Shown here one piece after another: positions 1 to 9,400 of a DNA stretch of 64,000 nucleotides. Both the position numbers and the translations under genes were made by a program. Positions within the stretch are counted from its first letter, which is position 1. Each line of letters begins with the position of its first letter. This stretch comes from Branchiostoma lanceolatum. Its lineage: Eukaryota > Chordata > Leptocardii > Amphioxiformes > Branchiostomatidae. The notes beneath the pieces were generated by a model. The model had not been told where the DNA came from and ran no database searches. It saw only the letters and a list, made by a program, of their open reading frames with translations. The stretch spans positions 1,193,001 through 1,257,000 of the forward strand of contig NC_089736.1 in the NCBI RefSeq assembly GCF_035083965.1, written 5' to 3'.

Positions 1-315
1 TATTGTTTGAGTCCGCGGAGCTGAGGCCTACTGCCCATGCTGTTAACTGCCAAACGCCGTATGTACAGTATCCATCCGCCAACAGCTATCTCTGCGCCCC
101 CTCCCCTTCTCTACCCTAATCCCCGTCGTGGTGCGCGTTTCCCCCGTAGCGGAAGGGTGGCCCTAAGAAAGTGCGCACTATCAGAGATAGACGTGGAAAA
201 CTAGAAACCAACAAAATAACGCACATCGATTCATCTGCTTGTCGAATTCATGCATGACCTGGCTGACCTCTTGACCCCCATCTTACTCATTAGAGGAAAA
301 CAAATTCTGTCTCAC
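1..315 (-). other. Intron of off-window ZNF gene Z0 (partial)
   Basis: This stretch follows, in minus-strand sense, the splice donor of the leader exon at 316. It resembles the introns of the other array members, with a Pu/Py-rich segment and a CAAGCAGATGAATCGAT-like stretch near 225-245. The coding exon it should lead to lies beyond the left edge. No open reading frame of note is seen. Confidence 0.55.
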
Positions 316-545
316 CTTAGCAGTGACTCTAGAAGTCCGGATTCCACAATAAGTCTGTCTTGGAGTTCTAAGGAGTCTGTGCTGCTCTGATTTGTAACCC
401 TCCGAACACCTTGAGACTGAGATCGGAGGCACAGATGACACTTCCAGACGCCACGCGTTCCTCCTGTCAGGATAGCGGTCCTTAGGTGTCAAAGGTCAAG
501 ACGGAAAGGTCACGACGATGTTATGAAGCCTGATAACCCAAACCA
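316..545 (-). promoter_or_regulatory. Promoter block and leader exon of off-window ZNF gene Z0
   Basis: On the minus strand this matches the promoter/leader block found before every ZNF gene on the plus strand. In transcript order it shows GGTTATCAGGCT, a TGACCTTTCC half-site, a DR1-like TGACCTTTGACACCT (484-498), the GACCGCTATCCTGACAGGAGG segment and an exon ending GCTAAG at 316, followed by GTGAGA. The exon appears to be 5' UTR. It cannot belong to Z1, whose coding exon lies on the other (upstream) side, so it marks another gene off the left edge. The transcription start is not known. Confidence 0.75.
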
Positions 546-863
546 GCCTTTTTTTACAGTACAACGGATAACGACTAATCTTAGAAGCATAGAGCCGGAG
601 GACGGCAAAAACTGCATTTCAAAACAAGACGCTTCCATACTTTTTGTGTGTCGCAACCAAACATTCATAAACACAGCGGAATTAGTGTATGCAGATGAAC
701 AAGAGAGCAAAAAATCGACGAAAATCCTGTCTTGGTTAGCAGATTTAATATGAACAGCTGTCCCGAAAACGCTTAATATGTTATAAGATTACAAACAACA
801 AATTATCATATGGATCATAATAGAAGAAGCTTCTAAAATATCTATCTACCGATCTATCTAGCC

Positions 864-934
<71 letters not shown>

Positions 935-1577
935 ATCTATTTGTCTATTCATCTGTCTATTTATCTATCTATCTATCTATTCATCTATCACATTATACTT
1001 TTTTTTACTTGATATAGAAAAGGAAATTCAAATATGTGGAATTCAAACGTTAACAAACTGAAATGTAAAACAGAAAATGACGGTTTCACAACAAATTTGC
1101 AAGTAATTATAATACTACAAACAACGTAGCTTTTTAAGAAAGACTGGAGTTGCAAAATGAAAAAAAAATTCAGGTAACTTTCAGACGATCTCAATTTCAG
1201 GTTCAGTTTACGGTGCAAATATCGTACTCAGATCAATCTAGCACGTTTGCTTACATGCACTACTCTTCCTGATGCAAAAAAAAGAAGAAGAAAAGTGTTA
1301 CCCTGTGAGGGCACGTAAAGAACATAATAGGGTTCTATAAATGTTCACAAAATGTTCACAAGTTCAAAGTTCTTGTCTCTCTTAGCAAAAGTTCCTCCAA
1401 CACATCACAGTCATCATAAGCAACACATGAAGTCTCTTCTGCCATCTGCTTGTGTTAAACACAAGGATCTTCTTCCCTTCCGCAAGGATAAGACATACCT
1501 TTTTCCAAGGCAAGGAATTTGGTCTAAGCTTCTTGGTCATTTGCTTATTTCTTAAGATTTTCTTCAGGCACTTAGAC
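546..1577 (-). other. 3' UTR of Z1 and spacer to the Z0 promoter
   Basis: Read on the minus strand, 560-790 is the counterpart of the conserved 3' UTR end seen after the plus-strand ZNF genes (TTGTAATCTTATAACAT, GACAGCTGTTCAT, then a TTAAAT that is a weak poly(A) signal near 748). The next gene's promoter starts only about 200 bp further on. The rest is AT-rich and contains the TCTA microsatellite. Short open frames here are not supported as genes. Confidence 0.55.
839..996. repeat. (TCTA)n microsatellite
   Basis: A long, nearly pure tetranucleotide run, TCTA repeated with a few interruptions (TCATCTATTTGTC near 932-950), inside the 3' UTR/downstream region of Z1. Confidence 0.95.
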
Positions 1578-2930
1578 TCAGTCCTTAGCATGTTTGGCCA
1601 TGTGGCTCTTCAGATTAACATTCTGTGCAGCAGAGTAGTCGTACTGGTCACATTTGTAGGGCATCACAACAGCGTGTGTGGCCATGTGGCGTATCAGGTT
1701 ACCTTTCACTGCTGCCGCATAACCACAAACCTCGCACACGTATGGCTTCTCACCGGTGTGTACCCTCATGTGATGAGTCAAGTTTGCTTTGTTGGTTGTG
1801 AAATACTCGCATTCCTCACATTGGTAAGGCTTCTCACCGGTGTGTTTAGTCATGTGGTGTTTCAAAGAGGACATGTGTGCTGCCTCATAGCAACATATCT
1901 CGCATTTGTATGGTTTCTCACCAGTGTGCGTTTTAATGTGCCGCTTCAAGTTGTTGATAAACACTGTAGAATAGTCACAAACATGACACTTGTGTGGTTT
2001 GCTGGTACTGTGTGTGGCCACGTGCTCTTTCAAAATCTGCTTTCGCTGGGTGGCGAAAGGACACATCTCACACTTGTAAGGTTTCTCCCCACTGTGGGTA
2101 CCCATGTGGTACTTTAAACTCTGTTTAGTTGCTGCAGAATAGTCGCACAGCGTGCACTTGTGCGGCTTGGAGTTGGTGTGTTTAGCCATGATGTGGTTGT
2201 TTAGGTAAACATTTCGTGTTGTAGAATAAGCACAGTAAGTGCAGTGGAAAGGTCTCTCATCAGTGTGCACAGCTAAGACATGCTGCTTCAGGGTGCTATT
2301 CAGTGATGCAGAATAGTCGCACTGGTCACACTTGTACGGTCTCTCACCAGTGTGCACAGCCAGGGCGTGTTGCTTCAGGGTGCTATTCAGTGCTGCAGAA
2401 TAGTCGCACTGGTTACACTGGTACGGTTTCTCACCAGTGTGGGTCCTGATGTGTTTTGTCATCTCCGACTTATGCATTGTTTCATACTCACAGTGCGGAC
2501 AGCTGTGTTTCTTTCCCCTTTTTCCACTTTCGCCACTTTCACTTTTGCCTGCATGACCACGTTTTTGGTTACACCCGGTGTGCCCAGCCAGGACGTGCTT
2601 TTTTAAGTTGCTCTTCTGTGCTGCAGAATAGTCGCACTGGTCACACTTGTACGGTTTCTCACCAGTGTGGGTCCTGATGTGTTTTGTCATCTCCGCTTTA
2701 TGCATTGTTTCATACTCACAGTGCGGACAGCTGTGTTTTTTCCGCTTCTTTTTATTTTCACTTTTATCAGCAAGATCAGGGTTTCGTCCTCTTGATGTAG
2801 AAAACGTTTGGTGTGGCCTCTCACCACTGTAGTGGATCTCGAGTTGTTGCTCTCCTGTTCCTCCGTTGTCAGTTTCTGGACAGGTGGGCTCCTCTCCCGG
2901 CTCCAGATGCTGACCTTCAGTCGACTCCAT
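1578..2930 (-). CDS. Z1: poly-C2H2 zinc-finger protein, 13 fingers
   Basis: A 450-residue single-exon coding region with an acidic N-terminus (MESTEGQHLEPGEEPTCPE) and 13 C2H2 fingers joined mostly by TGEKPY/TGERPY linkers. It is likely a nuclear DNA-binding protein; targets are unknown. The acceptor AG lies at 2935-2934, directly before ACGATGG; the first ATG of the ATGATG found in most paralogues has become ACG here. Fingers 1-2 and 3-4 are an internal duplication: the N-terminal linker (NQKRGHAGKSESGESG) recurs between fingers 2 and 3 and is followed by a second HSCPHCEYET finger. The last finger reads KCDQYDYS, so its second zinc-binding Cys is Tyr and it is probably dead. No KRAB, BTB, SCAN or ZAD domain is visible. 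The leader exon lies about 1.9 kb upstream, at 4832 and above. Confidence 0.9.
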   Translation of the reverse strand: MESTEGQHLEPGEEPTCPETDNGGTGEQQLEIHYSGERPHQTFSTSRGRNPDLADKSENKKKRKKHSCPHCEYETMHKAEMTKHIRTHTGEKPYKCDQCDYSAAQKSNLKKHVLAGHTGCNQKRGHAGKSESGESGKRGKKHSCPHCEYETMHKSEMTKHIRTHTGEKPYQCNQCDYSAALNSTLKQHALAVHTGERPYKCDQCDYSASLNSTLKQHVLAVHTDERPFHCTYCAYSTTRNVYLNNHIMAKHTNSKPHKCTLCDYSAATKQSLKYHMGTHSGEKPYKCEMCPFATQRKQILKEHVATHSTSKPHKCHVCDYSTVFINNLKRHIKTHTGEKPYKCEICCYEAAHMSSLKHHMTKHTGEKPYQCEECEYFTTNKANLTHHMRVHTGEKPYVCEVCGYAAAVKGNLIRHMATHAVVMPYKCDQYDYSAAQNVNLKSHMAKHAKD

Positions 2931-3448
2931 CGTCTAATTTTAAAGAAAAGTCAATAAGGAGGCTCATAGTTTCAACTGCACATGCGGAGCAAAATGCATG
3001 GTGGGAAGTTATCTACCCTTCCACAGTTTAAAGCAGCCCTGAGCTGATGCGTGAATGCACCTACCTGGCCTCTGACCTCTACTGACCTAATTCTGTTTAA
3101 CCTTTGGTCCAAGCGAGGGACTGCTCAAACAACACACTGGGAACAAACATGTAGAAAGTATTGCTGAGTTACCCGGCAACACAAGGTATACTAACAAAAC
3201 AAATCAGAATTGATCAGCAGTAACTGAACTGTCACAGAGCAAGCCTGTAACACCGGTGTTTGGGAACCATGTAACAACTTGGTCTAGTGGCCAGCCAGGA
3301 CTTGGGCTTCTTATCTTACGTGTCAACCCAACGTGTCTGTAACCAAAGTGTGCTCTCACCACACTAAGCAAACGGTTTACAGTTTGATGTGATGTTTATT
3401 CGAGATACCGCTGTCGATGACATACAACGGACTAACGAAGCTTACTCT

Positions 3449-3623
3449 TAGGCTCTACCAGCCTCCGTGGGTCGCTGGGAAAATAGTAGAAATTGGCCAA
3501 AATAGAGTCAATTGTATGAAGGGAGTCGGCTACGGAGATAGGCTGCGAATGAAACCCTCCATGGCCAAAGTCTCACGGCAAATATTCTCCCTATAGCCGG
3601 CGCGGTTAGTCTGGTAGAGATCA
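3449..3623. mobile_element. TAG-type MITE (MULE-like), 175 bp
   Basis: Ends TAGGCTCTACCAG and CTGGTAGAGATCA form an imperfect inverted repeat. It is flanked by an exact 9-bp direct repeat, GCTTACTCT, at 3440-3448 and 3624-3632. The body (AATAGTAGAAATTGGCCAA) matches the elements at 10405-10621 and 11052-11224. No coding capacity. The 9-bp duplication fits the Mutator-like superfamily. Confidence 0.85.
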
Positions 3624-4247
3624 GCTTACTCTAGCGGATGGAACTTAACAACCAAGAACAATTAAGAAGACACAAATACCTGAAGTTGGCTGAACAGAAG
3701 TTGACTGACGGCGGTAATACTACTCTAAACCGGCGCTAAGACAGGACTACAGCTGGACGATCCTCGGCTCTGACTGACTTACCGACATCGTACCACGATC
3801 TTTATCACATTTCTGGGAGGCGGGGCTAGGCGTGGCCAGGCTGACGTCAGGACGCGCCCGTGTCACGTGCTCTCACCACGTGACCCCGGGCTGTCCTGCG
3901 CTAATATGACGCGTGTTACACCATAGTGGAAAGCACAATGGTTACACCAGGAACGGATTGGACTTTGATATTTGATTTGGCGCTCCGGATTTTATTTGTA
4001 CCCATTGTAGTTTGCCCTCTTTTCCTCCTGCCAAACTGTAACACGTGCTGTGACTAATGTCTGTGCATATGTTATACTGGGCCCCAATGGAAATTCGCTA
4101 CCATAGCTGTTTATGCCACCCAGGTGTCTCAAGGTGAAATAAATAAACTAGAAACGGAACATTTGCAAGCAAATGTATAATGTTTACCTTCACATGGTTT
4201 GGCCTTAGAGAAACTCATGCTGTTTATTCTACTCAAACACATTGATA

Positions 4248-4457
4248 TACTGTAAATGTATTTACGTTCGCGTGTTTTTTATTTCGCGCTAAGGCGAAAA
4301 TTGAGTGTTTGCGGTGGTTTTAAGTTTGCGACAGCGCTATAGTCACTATAGCTACAGTATTGGACAAAATGTTCGCGGTGGTTTTAAGTTCGCGGTGAAA
4401 CGTCGCCGCGAAAACCGCGAACATAAAATCATCGCGAATATTTCTGCATTTACAGTA
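4248..4457. mobile_element. MITE with TACTGTAAATG ends
   Basis: About 210 bp bounded by TACTGTAAATG and CATTTACAGTA, with inner inverted segments rich in TTCGCG and CGCGAA. It has two internal copies of GCGGTGGTTTTAAGTT. Non-autonomous, no coding. No clear target duplication seen, so the superfamily is open. Confidence 0.7.
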
Positions 4458-4502
4458 CTTGTACATGGTGACCAGTCCCTCACTCAAGCTCTGTAATGTT
4501 TG

Positions 4503-4722
4503 TTGCTACATTATGTAATCGAACACTACGGTGTTTACCAGTAACCATGGCGACAGCCGGCTGGTTTAGGTCGTTGACCCTATTTGTGCGGAGAAGAAGA
4601 AGGGGAAGAAACTTGCTACATTATGTAATCGAACACTACGGTGTTTACCAGTAACCATGGCGACAGCCGGCTGATTTAGGTCTATCTGTGCCTGGGGAGA
4701 AGAAGAAGAGGAAACAGCAAAA
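4503..4722. repeat. 110-bp tandem duplication
   Basis: Two adjacent copies begin at 4503 and 4613 (TTGCTACATTATGTAATCGA) and run through GACAGCCGGCTG to an AGAAGAAG-rich end. They differ by few changes, so the duplication is fairly recent. Confidence 0.85.
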
Positions 4723-4831
4723 CAATATGTTTACCTTCTGTGAAGGTGCACATTTACCTTCAGTGAACTACGGTAAACATAATGAATTCATCTTTATCAT
4801 TTCTCGAAGAAACTCCAAAGCTTTTTCTCAC

Positions 4832-5515
4832 CTTACCCGCGACTCTGGAAGTCTAGATTCCTCAAGAAGTCTGTCTGGGCGTTCTAAGAATTCTGTCCTG
4901 CCCTGAGATGTAACTCTCTGGTGACCCCGAGACCGAAGTTCTCCAGATACGGACACTACTCCTTGTGCCAACACAACGCATATATCCAGTGAGATAAGGG
5001 GAGGGACCTGTTAATGGACCTGCGCACAAAGCCCGGTTTGAAGGTCCACGTTTTTTTTCTTGTTATTATTTTTGAGAATTTTTTCCTGGTGAAATCTTAG
5101 GTCAATTTTGGCCAGTTTTCAGGCAGGGGGACCAGACATGTGTTTAATTTTCAAATCCAGAAAGAAATTGTGACCTTTGACCTTTGTTGTGGTATAGAAT
5201 TGCATCATTTGGGAGGGGATTTTCCTCTGCTTGACCAGTGATTCCCAGCTGCAGGGGGTAAGATCAGGGATTGTTTACGTTCAAACACGTCTAGCGCGTT
5301 AGAATGCAGGAGTCGAACCCCGGCTTTTTCAAAAAACGGCAACTAGACATGTTTAGCTGTCCAGTGGATGGAATGTTTTGGACATTGAAATACTGTTAAG
5401 TGTACTTTGAAGCCTGTTTTTGTTCCTTGTTTTGTATATATTCTGATGGAAGTCTGTTCAACTGGTCCCTCCCCATAACGGTCCTTAAGTGTCAAAGGTC
5501 AGAGTGGAAAGGTTG
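4832..5515 (-). promoter_or_regulatory. Promoter/leader exon of Z1, split by a MITE
   Basis: Minus-strand copy of the array's leader exon. The exon end and donor are at 4832/4831 (reads GGTAAG then GTGAGAAA) and the leader runs to about 4990. It is then interrupted by a TAA-flanked MITE (4998-5475) and resumes at 5479 with CGGTCCTTAAGTGTCAAAGG. The DR1-like element lies at 5487-5501, followed by the TGACCTTTCC half-site. The further upstream GGTAATCAGGCT motif is not evident. The insertion moves the DR1 site about 480 bp from the leader exon and may change or lengthen the 5' UTR. Confidence 0.7.
4998..5475. mobile_element. Harbinger-like MITE, 478 bp, in the Z1 leader
   Basis: Terminal inverted repeats GGGGAGGGACCTGTT and AACTGGTCCCTCCCCA (imperfect) are flanked by TAA at 4995-4997 and 5476-5478. 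A 3-bp TWA-type target duplication is usual for PIF/Harbinger elements. No transposase reading frame. It interrupts the conserved leader block of Z1. Confidence 0.75.
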
Positions 5516-5962
5516 TGTTTGCGGTGCCATTTATATGTGTGTGTTGTTGGTGTGTTGGTATAGACAGCTAGCATGACTCGAGAAGGGGTGGAAGGATGTT
5601 TACAATATTTGGTAGGTGGGTAGCGGGCGGGAAACTGAAGATCAAGTTCGATATTGGGACTCCTAGCGACTTTCTAAGGTAGTGTAGCGGGAATTCGGGG
5701 GTTGATATCTCGTCTTCTGGACCTGCTGTGATGGTGATTTCTGGCGGATAGTAGCCACCTTTGCAGTAGCCTGGAATCCATCCTATTTAGCTTCCGGCCG
5801 CTACCCTAGCCTGCAGCGGAGCTTGGGTAGCGCAGCGGAGCTAGGGTACCGGCCGGAAGCTAAATAGGCTGGATTCCAGGCTACCTTTGAAGGCCTTCTT
5901 GTAAGGACTCACAGACAGCTCTAACATTAGACCAGCCCAAGTGTTTACCTTGCAATAACATA
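5516..5962. other. Spacer between Z1 promoter and FKBP 3' end
   Basis: No gene seen. Contains the palindromic MITE at 5767-5883. Confidence 0.5.
5767..5883. mobile_element. Foldback MITE with TAGCCTGGA ends, 117 bp
   Basis: Near-complete palindrome, TAGCCTGGAATCCA to TGGATTCCAGGCTA, with inner arms TTAGCTTCCGGCCGCTACC. Flanked by CCTTTGCAG (5758-5766) and CCTTTGAAG (5884-5892), a 9-bp target duplication with one mismatch. Same family as 8045-8149. Confidence 0.85.
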
Positions 5963-5968
5963 TTTATT
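5963..5968 (-). terminator. Likely poly(A) signal of FKBP gene
   Basis: TTTATT on the plus strand is AATAAA in FKBP sense, about 350 bp after the stop codon and past the 48-bp repeat tract. No other canonical signal was noticed nearer the stop. Confidence 0.5.
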
Positions 5969-6064
5969 CATACATACAAAGCGAATATACAATACTCGTT
6001 AAACTCAAATTCGTGAATCTCAAACGAAGTCGTCAGTTTTCTCTGACGTTCGTGACTGTTCGGC

Positions 6065-6320
6065 ATTTTCCGTCAAAGTCCGTGAACGGGATCTGATTCG
6101 GGACGCTTCGGCAATCTTCGTCAAAGTCCGTGAACGGCAACTGATTTGGGTCGCTTTGGCAATCTTCGTCAAAGTCCGTGAACGGCAACTGATTCGGGAC
6201 GCTTCGGCAATCTTCGTCAAAGTCCATGAACGGCAACTGATTTGGGTCGCTTTGGCAATCTTCGTCAAAGTCCGTGAACGGCAACTAATTCGGGACGCTT
6301 CGGCAATCTTCGTCAAAGTT
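6065..6320. repeat. 48-bp minisatellite at the FKBP stop codon
   Basis: CGTCAAAG recurs at 6071, 6119, 6167, 6215, 6263 and 6311, a strict 48-bp period. Two variants alternate (GGGACGCTTCGG and GGGTCGCTTTGG), so the higher-order period is 96 bp. The copy at 6311 overlaps the FKBP stop codon; the other copies lie in the 3' UTR. Confidence 0.95.
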
Positions 6321-6477
6321 CGTCGTGCGTTTTCGGGCCGGAAAACTCCGAGTGCGAGATGAAGCCGTCGCGGTCTCGGTCCTCGTGCTGGAAGATTTCC
6401 CACAATACCTCAGTCATGTTCTTTCCGTCCGGGATCTCAAGACCCTCGGCCACCAACGTCTTCACGTAGCCTTGGAC
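6313..6477 (-). CDS. FKBP exon 4: EF-hand 2 and HDEL
   Basis: The acceptor AG at 6479-6478 follows TCTCTCCTTTA. Encodes [19 protein letters not shown], then [14 protein letters not shown] (EF-hand 2) and GPKTHDEL with TGA at 6315-6313. HDEL is a classical ER-retrieval signal bound by KDEL receptors. Confidence 0.9.
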   Translation of the reverse strand, partial: VQGYVKTLVAEGLEIPDGKNMTEVLWEIFQHEDRDRDGFISHSEFSGPKTHDEL

Positions 6478-9400
6478 CTTTAAGGAGAGAAATTAAGACG
6501 TCAAGTGAGGATGAACTAGCTTGATGACAATAATAAAACGTACTCATTTATTTGCGTTCTTTCAACCAATATATTGGTTACTAGTAACATATCGGGTTAG
6601 GAATGTGGAAATAATCTTATAATAGAATAGATGTTTTAAGATACTAAGGAAAAAAGCAGTGCACACTGTGGTTTATCATACTAAAAACGAAGCAAATAAA
6701 GCTACCAATATATCATGCTGTTCTAAGTACAGAGCGCCCTCCCTCCTCCCTTGTCTCACCTCCACAACAGAAAGAAGCTTATCTCCGTCCTTGTCGATCT
6801 CCGCGAATGCGTCAGGAGCGGGGGGTGAGTCCAGTATATCCAACAGCTCAATGTTGAAGACCAGTGGCGACTCGTCCAACTGTTTACCTTGAATAAAGAA
6901 ATATGAAATACTGTCAGATTCGCAAAAACATAAACGTCAATAACATGCAAATCTAAGCAGTGCAGCCAGTGACCTGTTTTTGACAGACATTGCTATGCAG
7001 TTCCATTTCTAAACGCCAGGTGGCGCGCGCAAGCAGTGCAGTCAGTGACCTGCACGTTACAGACATTGTCGTGCAGTTCTATTTTTGAACGCCAGGTGGC
7101 GCGCGTGAGCAGTGACCTACATTTTGACCGGCGAGGAAGACGAAACTTCTAGACCAGGCGGGGCGCCCAGGTCTCCTGCGGCGTCGGGAGTGGCACACGT
7201 GGCGCGAAGGGGAGGAAAAAACAACACCGCGAATCTCCAAGCAGATGTTAGGGAGGACGATGCTAACGTTTTGTGACTGCCAGGAAGAGAAGTTAAAAGG
7301 CTTCTCTGTCAGCCGTCCATTCAAAACGTGTCGCCTCAGAAAACATTACGATTTTCCACTCCGACATCTGTTTGGAGATTTCCAAAGAGTCGGACATGTC
7401 GGAAGGATCGTTCTCTATGGGCAGCGTGTGTTGCCTCTAATGTGTGTTATTAGCCTCGAAATTAGGACAGCGCTGTAGGCATTAAATGAAGATTGAGTGC
7501 ATTACCAAAGGTAGCCTTGGAAACAGACTTCCTACCGAACAAGATTTGTGGGGGAAATCGACCACATATATATTAGACACCGAAGGAACACGGAATCAAA
7601 TTCTTAGTCTTACTACTAAGAGCGACAAAGCATGGTTACAACTGCAGGCTCCGTTAAACGGGCGAAATGTGATCTTCACTGTGGACTGACTCTACTGGCT
7701 AATTAGTCCTTTTTCTGCCGAATTCTACGATTCATACGCCCGTAAGAGGGCCTGGTGGACTTTCAAGGAGGCTAGGTTACAATAACCTACAGTAAAACAG
7801 ATGTTGGAATGCAAGATTCTCACGTTTTGTCTGATAGTCGAGTTTCAACACAGATCATCTTAGCTCCGGCGTCAGAATACGCCACAATCTTCCCTTCATA
7901 CATCTGCTTGAAGACAAGGCTCCGGAAAGAAGCTTCCCAGCCAAAATATAGCCTGGATTCCAGACTGGGCCTACACACCAGTTCCTCGGCTAAAGGGGCA
8001 AAATATCCCAGGGAAATTTTCCCACAGCTAAGGGCCTGACTCGGTAGCCTGAGTGCCCGCCTTTTTAGCTTCCGTCCGCTACTTAAGCTCCGCTGCGCTA
8101 CCCAAGCTTAGGTAGCGGACGGAAGCTAAAAAGGCTGGCACTCAGGCTACTGACTCGGGGGAAGCTATGGTAAAAGTTCCTCGGGGTCATGTTGGCTCTG
8201 GACCCGAGGAGCTGGCCTGGGCATTCCCTGGAAACAGTCTGCCACCCAGGCTAGCCACAACACTACAGGACTGAGTTACAGAATAACACGGTGCTGACAC
8301 GATTTCACAAGGACCGTGCTTCGAACACGAAACATTGCAACACCGAAACCTCCGACCGTCCAAGAAACGATCTGGTTCCCTTCAAGACTGCCGGGCGTTT
8401 TTCTTCTCCTTTTGAGATTGTCACGTCTTCTTCAGTTGTTTGCTATCTTAAGATTCTCTTAAGGAGCCCTCCGCGAACTTCAGGTGTATGTAAGAAACTC
8501 AATATCGACTGCTTCTGTTTTTAGTGTGGTTTGAGGAAGCGCAAGGTCTGTGTAGGTATGTCGCGGCGGAAAGACGAATCTTTGTTTTGTCATTGTTGGA
8601 AGTCGGCGACCTGCCATGGACATGGTGACCGAAGACGCTATACATCTTATATGTTATCAGTTTGAAGGTACAACTTCTTTCAAGCTTGTATGGCAGGGGT
8701 ATGCATATCGCGATGTTGATATCGATGAAGTTAGAATGACACATGCATTGCCATCACGTCAGTACTGAAGTACATGGATTCCGAATCCTTAAAAAATTGG
8801 TGATTTTTCTGCTTTATCAGCCTATTAGAAAGTAAATCTAGAACGGTATTTAGGCCCTCTGGATATGCAATAACTTTTGATTGTTTGATCATTTAAGCCA
8901 ATGCATCTGAGTAATATACTACACTAGTATTGTCGTGGTACGCTGAGTGAGAGCCAGGGCCTGGTTCAAAGCCACATCTAGCGAAGGGATGTCTATCATG
9001 ACGATGATGTCCATACGGAATTCCTCTGGATCCCATGCAAATCGTAATCTCAGTTGGGTACGATCTTTGCCATCGATAGATCTGCTTGGAGATTATGCAA
9101 GTCGTGCGGTTTCGGCAGCTCCCGAACCCAGCGGGGAACAAGTATCAAACCGTCCCGAGGAGCCAGCCCCACATTTGGGACGAGTTTGCACCGAGAGGTT
9201 CCCATTACCCGGTCGGTCCCCTGCGGACTCGGGACCGACGGCCTTGGGCGGGCCTTCCGTCGGTCGCAGGGGACCGTAGACTGTTTCCAGGGCTGGACTA
9301 GAGCCTGAGCTAGAACTACAGCCTACCAGGCCAACTCCTTGGCTTCTGGCCCAACAGAAGAAGGGCCGAAGACTAGCCTGCGTGCCAGACCCTAAATCTT

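Larger units (their letters stand above)
2936..4831 (-). other. Intron of Z1
   Basis: Lies between the coding exon acceptor (2935-2934) and the leader donor at 4831. It is much longer than the introns of most plus-strand paralogues (about 0.25-1 kb) because it holds a MULE-like MITE (3449-3623), a MITE with ACTGTAAATG ends (4248-4457) and a 110-bp direct duplication (4503-4722). No gene is seen in it. Confidence 0.6.

Noticed and set aside
1452-2117. Long open frames antisense to the zinc-finger coding exons, here and opposite every other ZNF gene
   Set aside because: They mirror the finger repeat (Cys/His/Val-rich shadow patterns) and appear in all units; no independent start or splice signals.
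6020-6403. 127-residue minus-strand frame with [16 protein letters not shown] repeats
   Set aside because: An alternate frame of the FKBP last exon and the 48-bp minisatellite. The EF-hand/HDEL frame is clearly the real one.
9054-9308. GC-rich plus-strand frames near 9.0-9.3 kb
   Set aside because: Three overlapping frames with no domain, in an FKBP intron among transposon debris.
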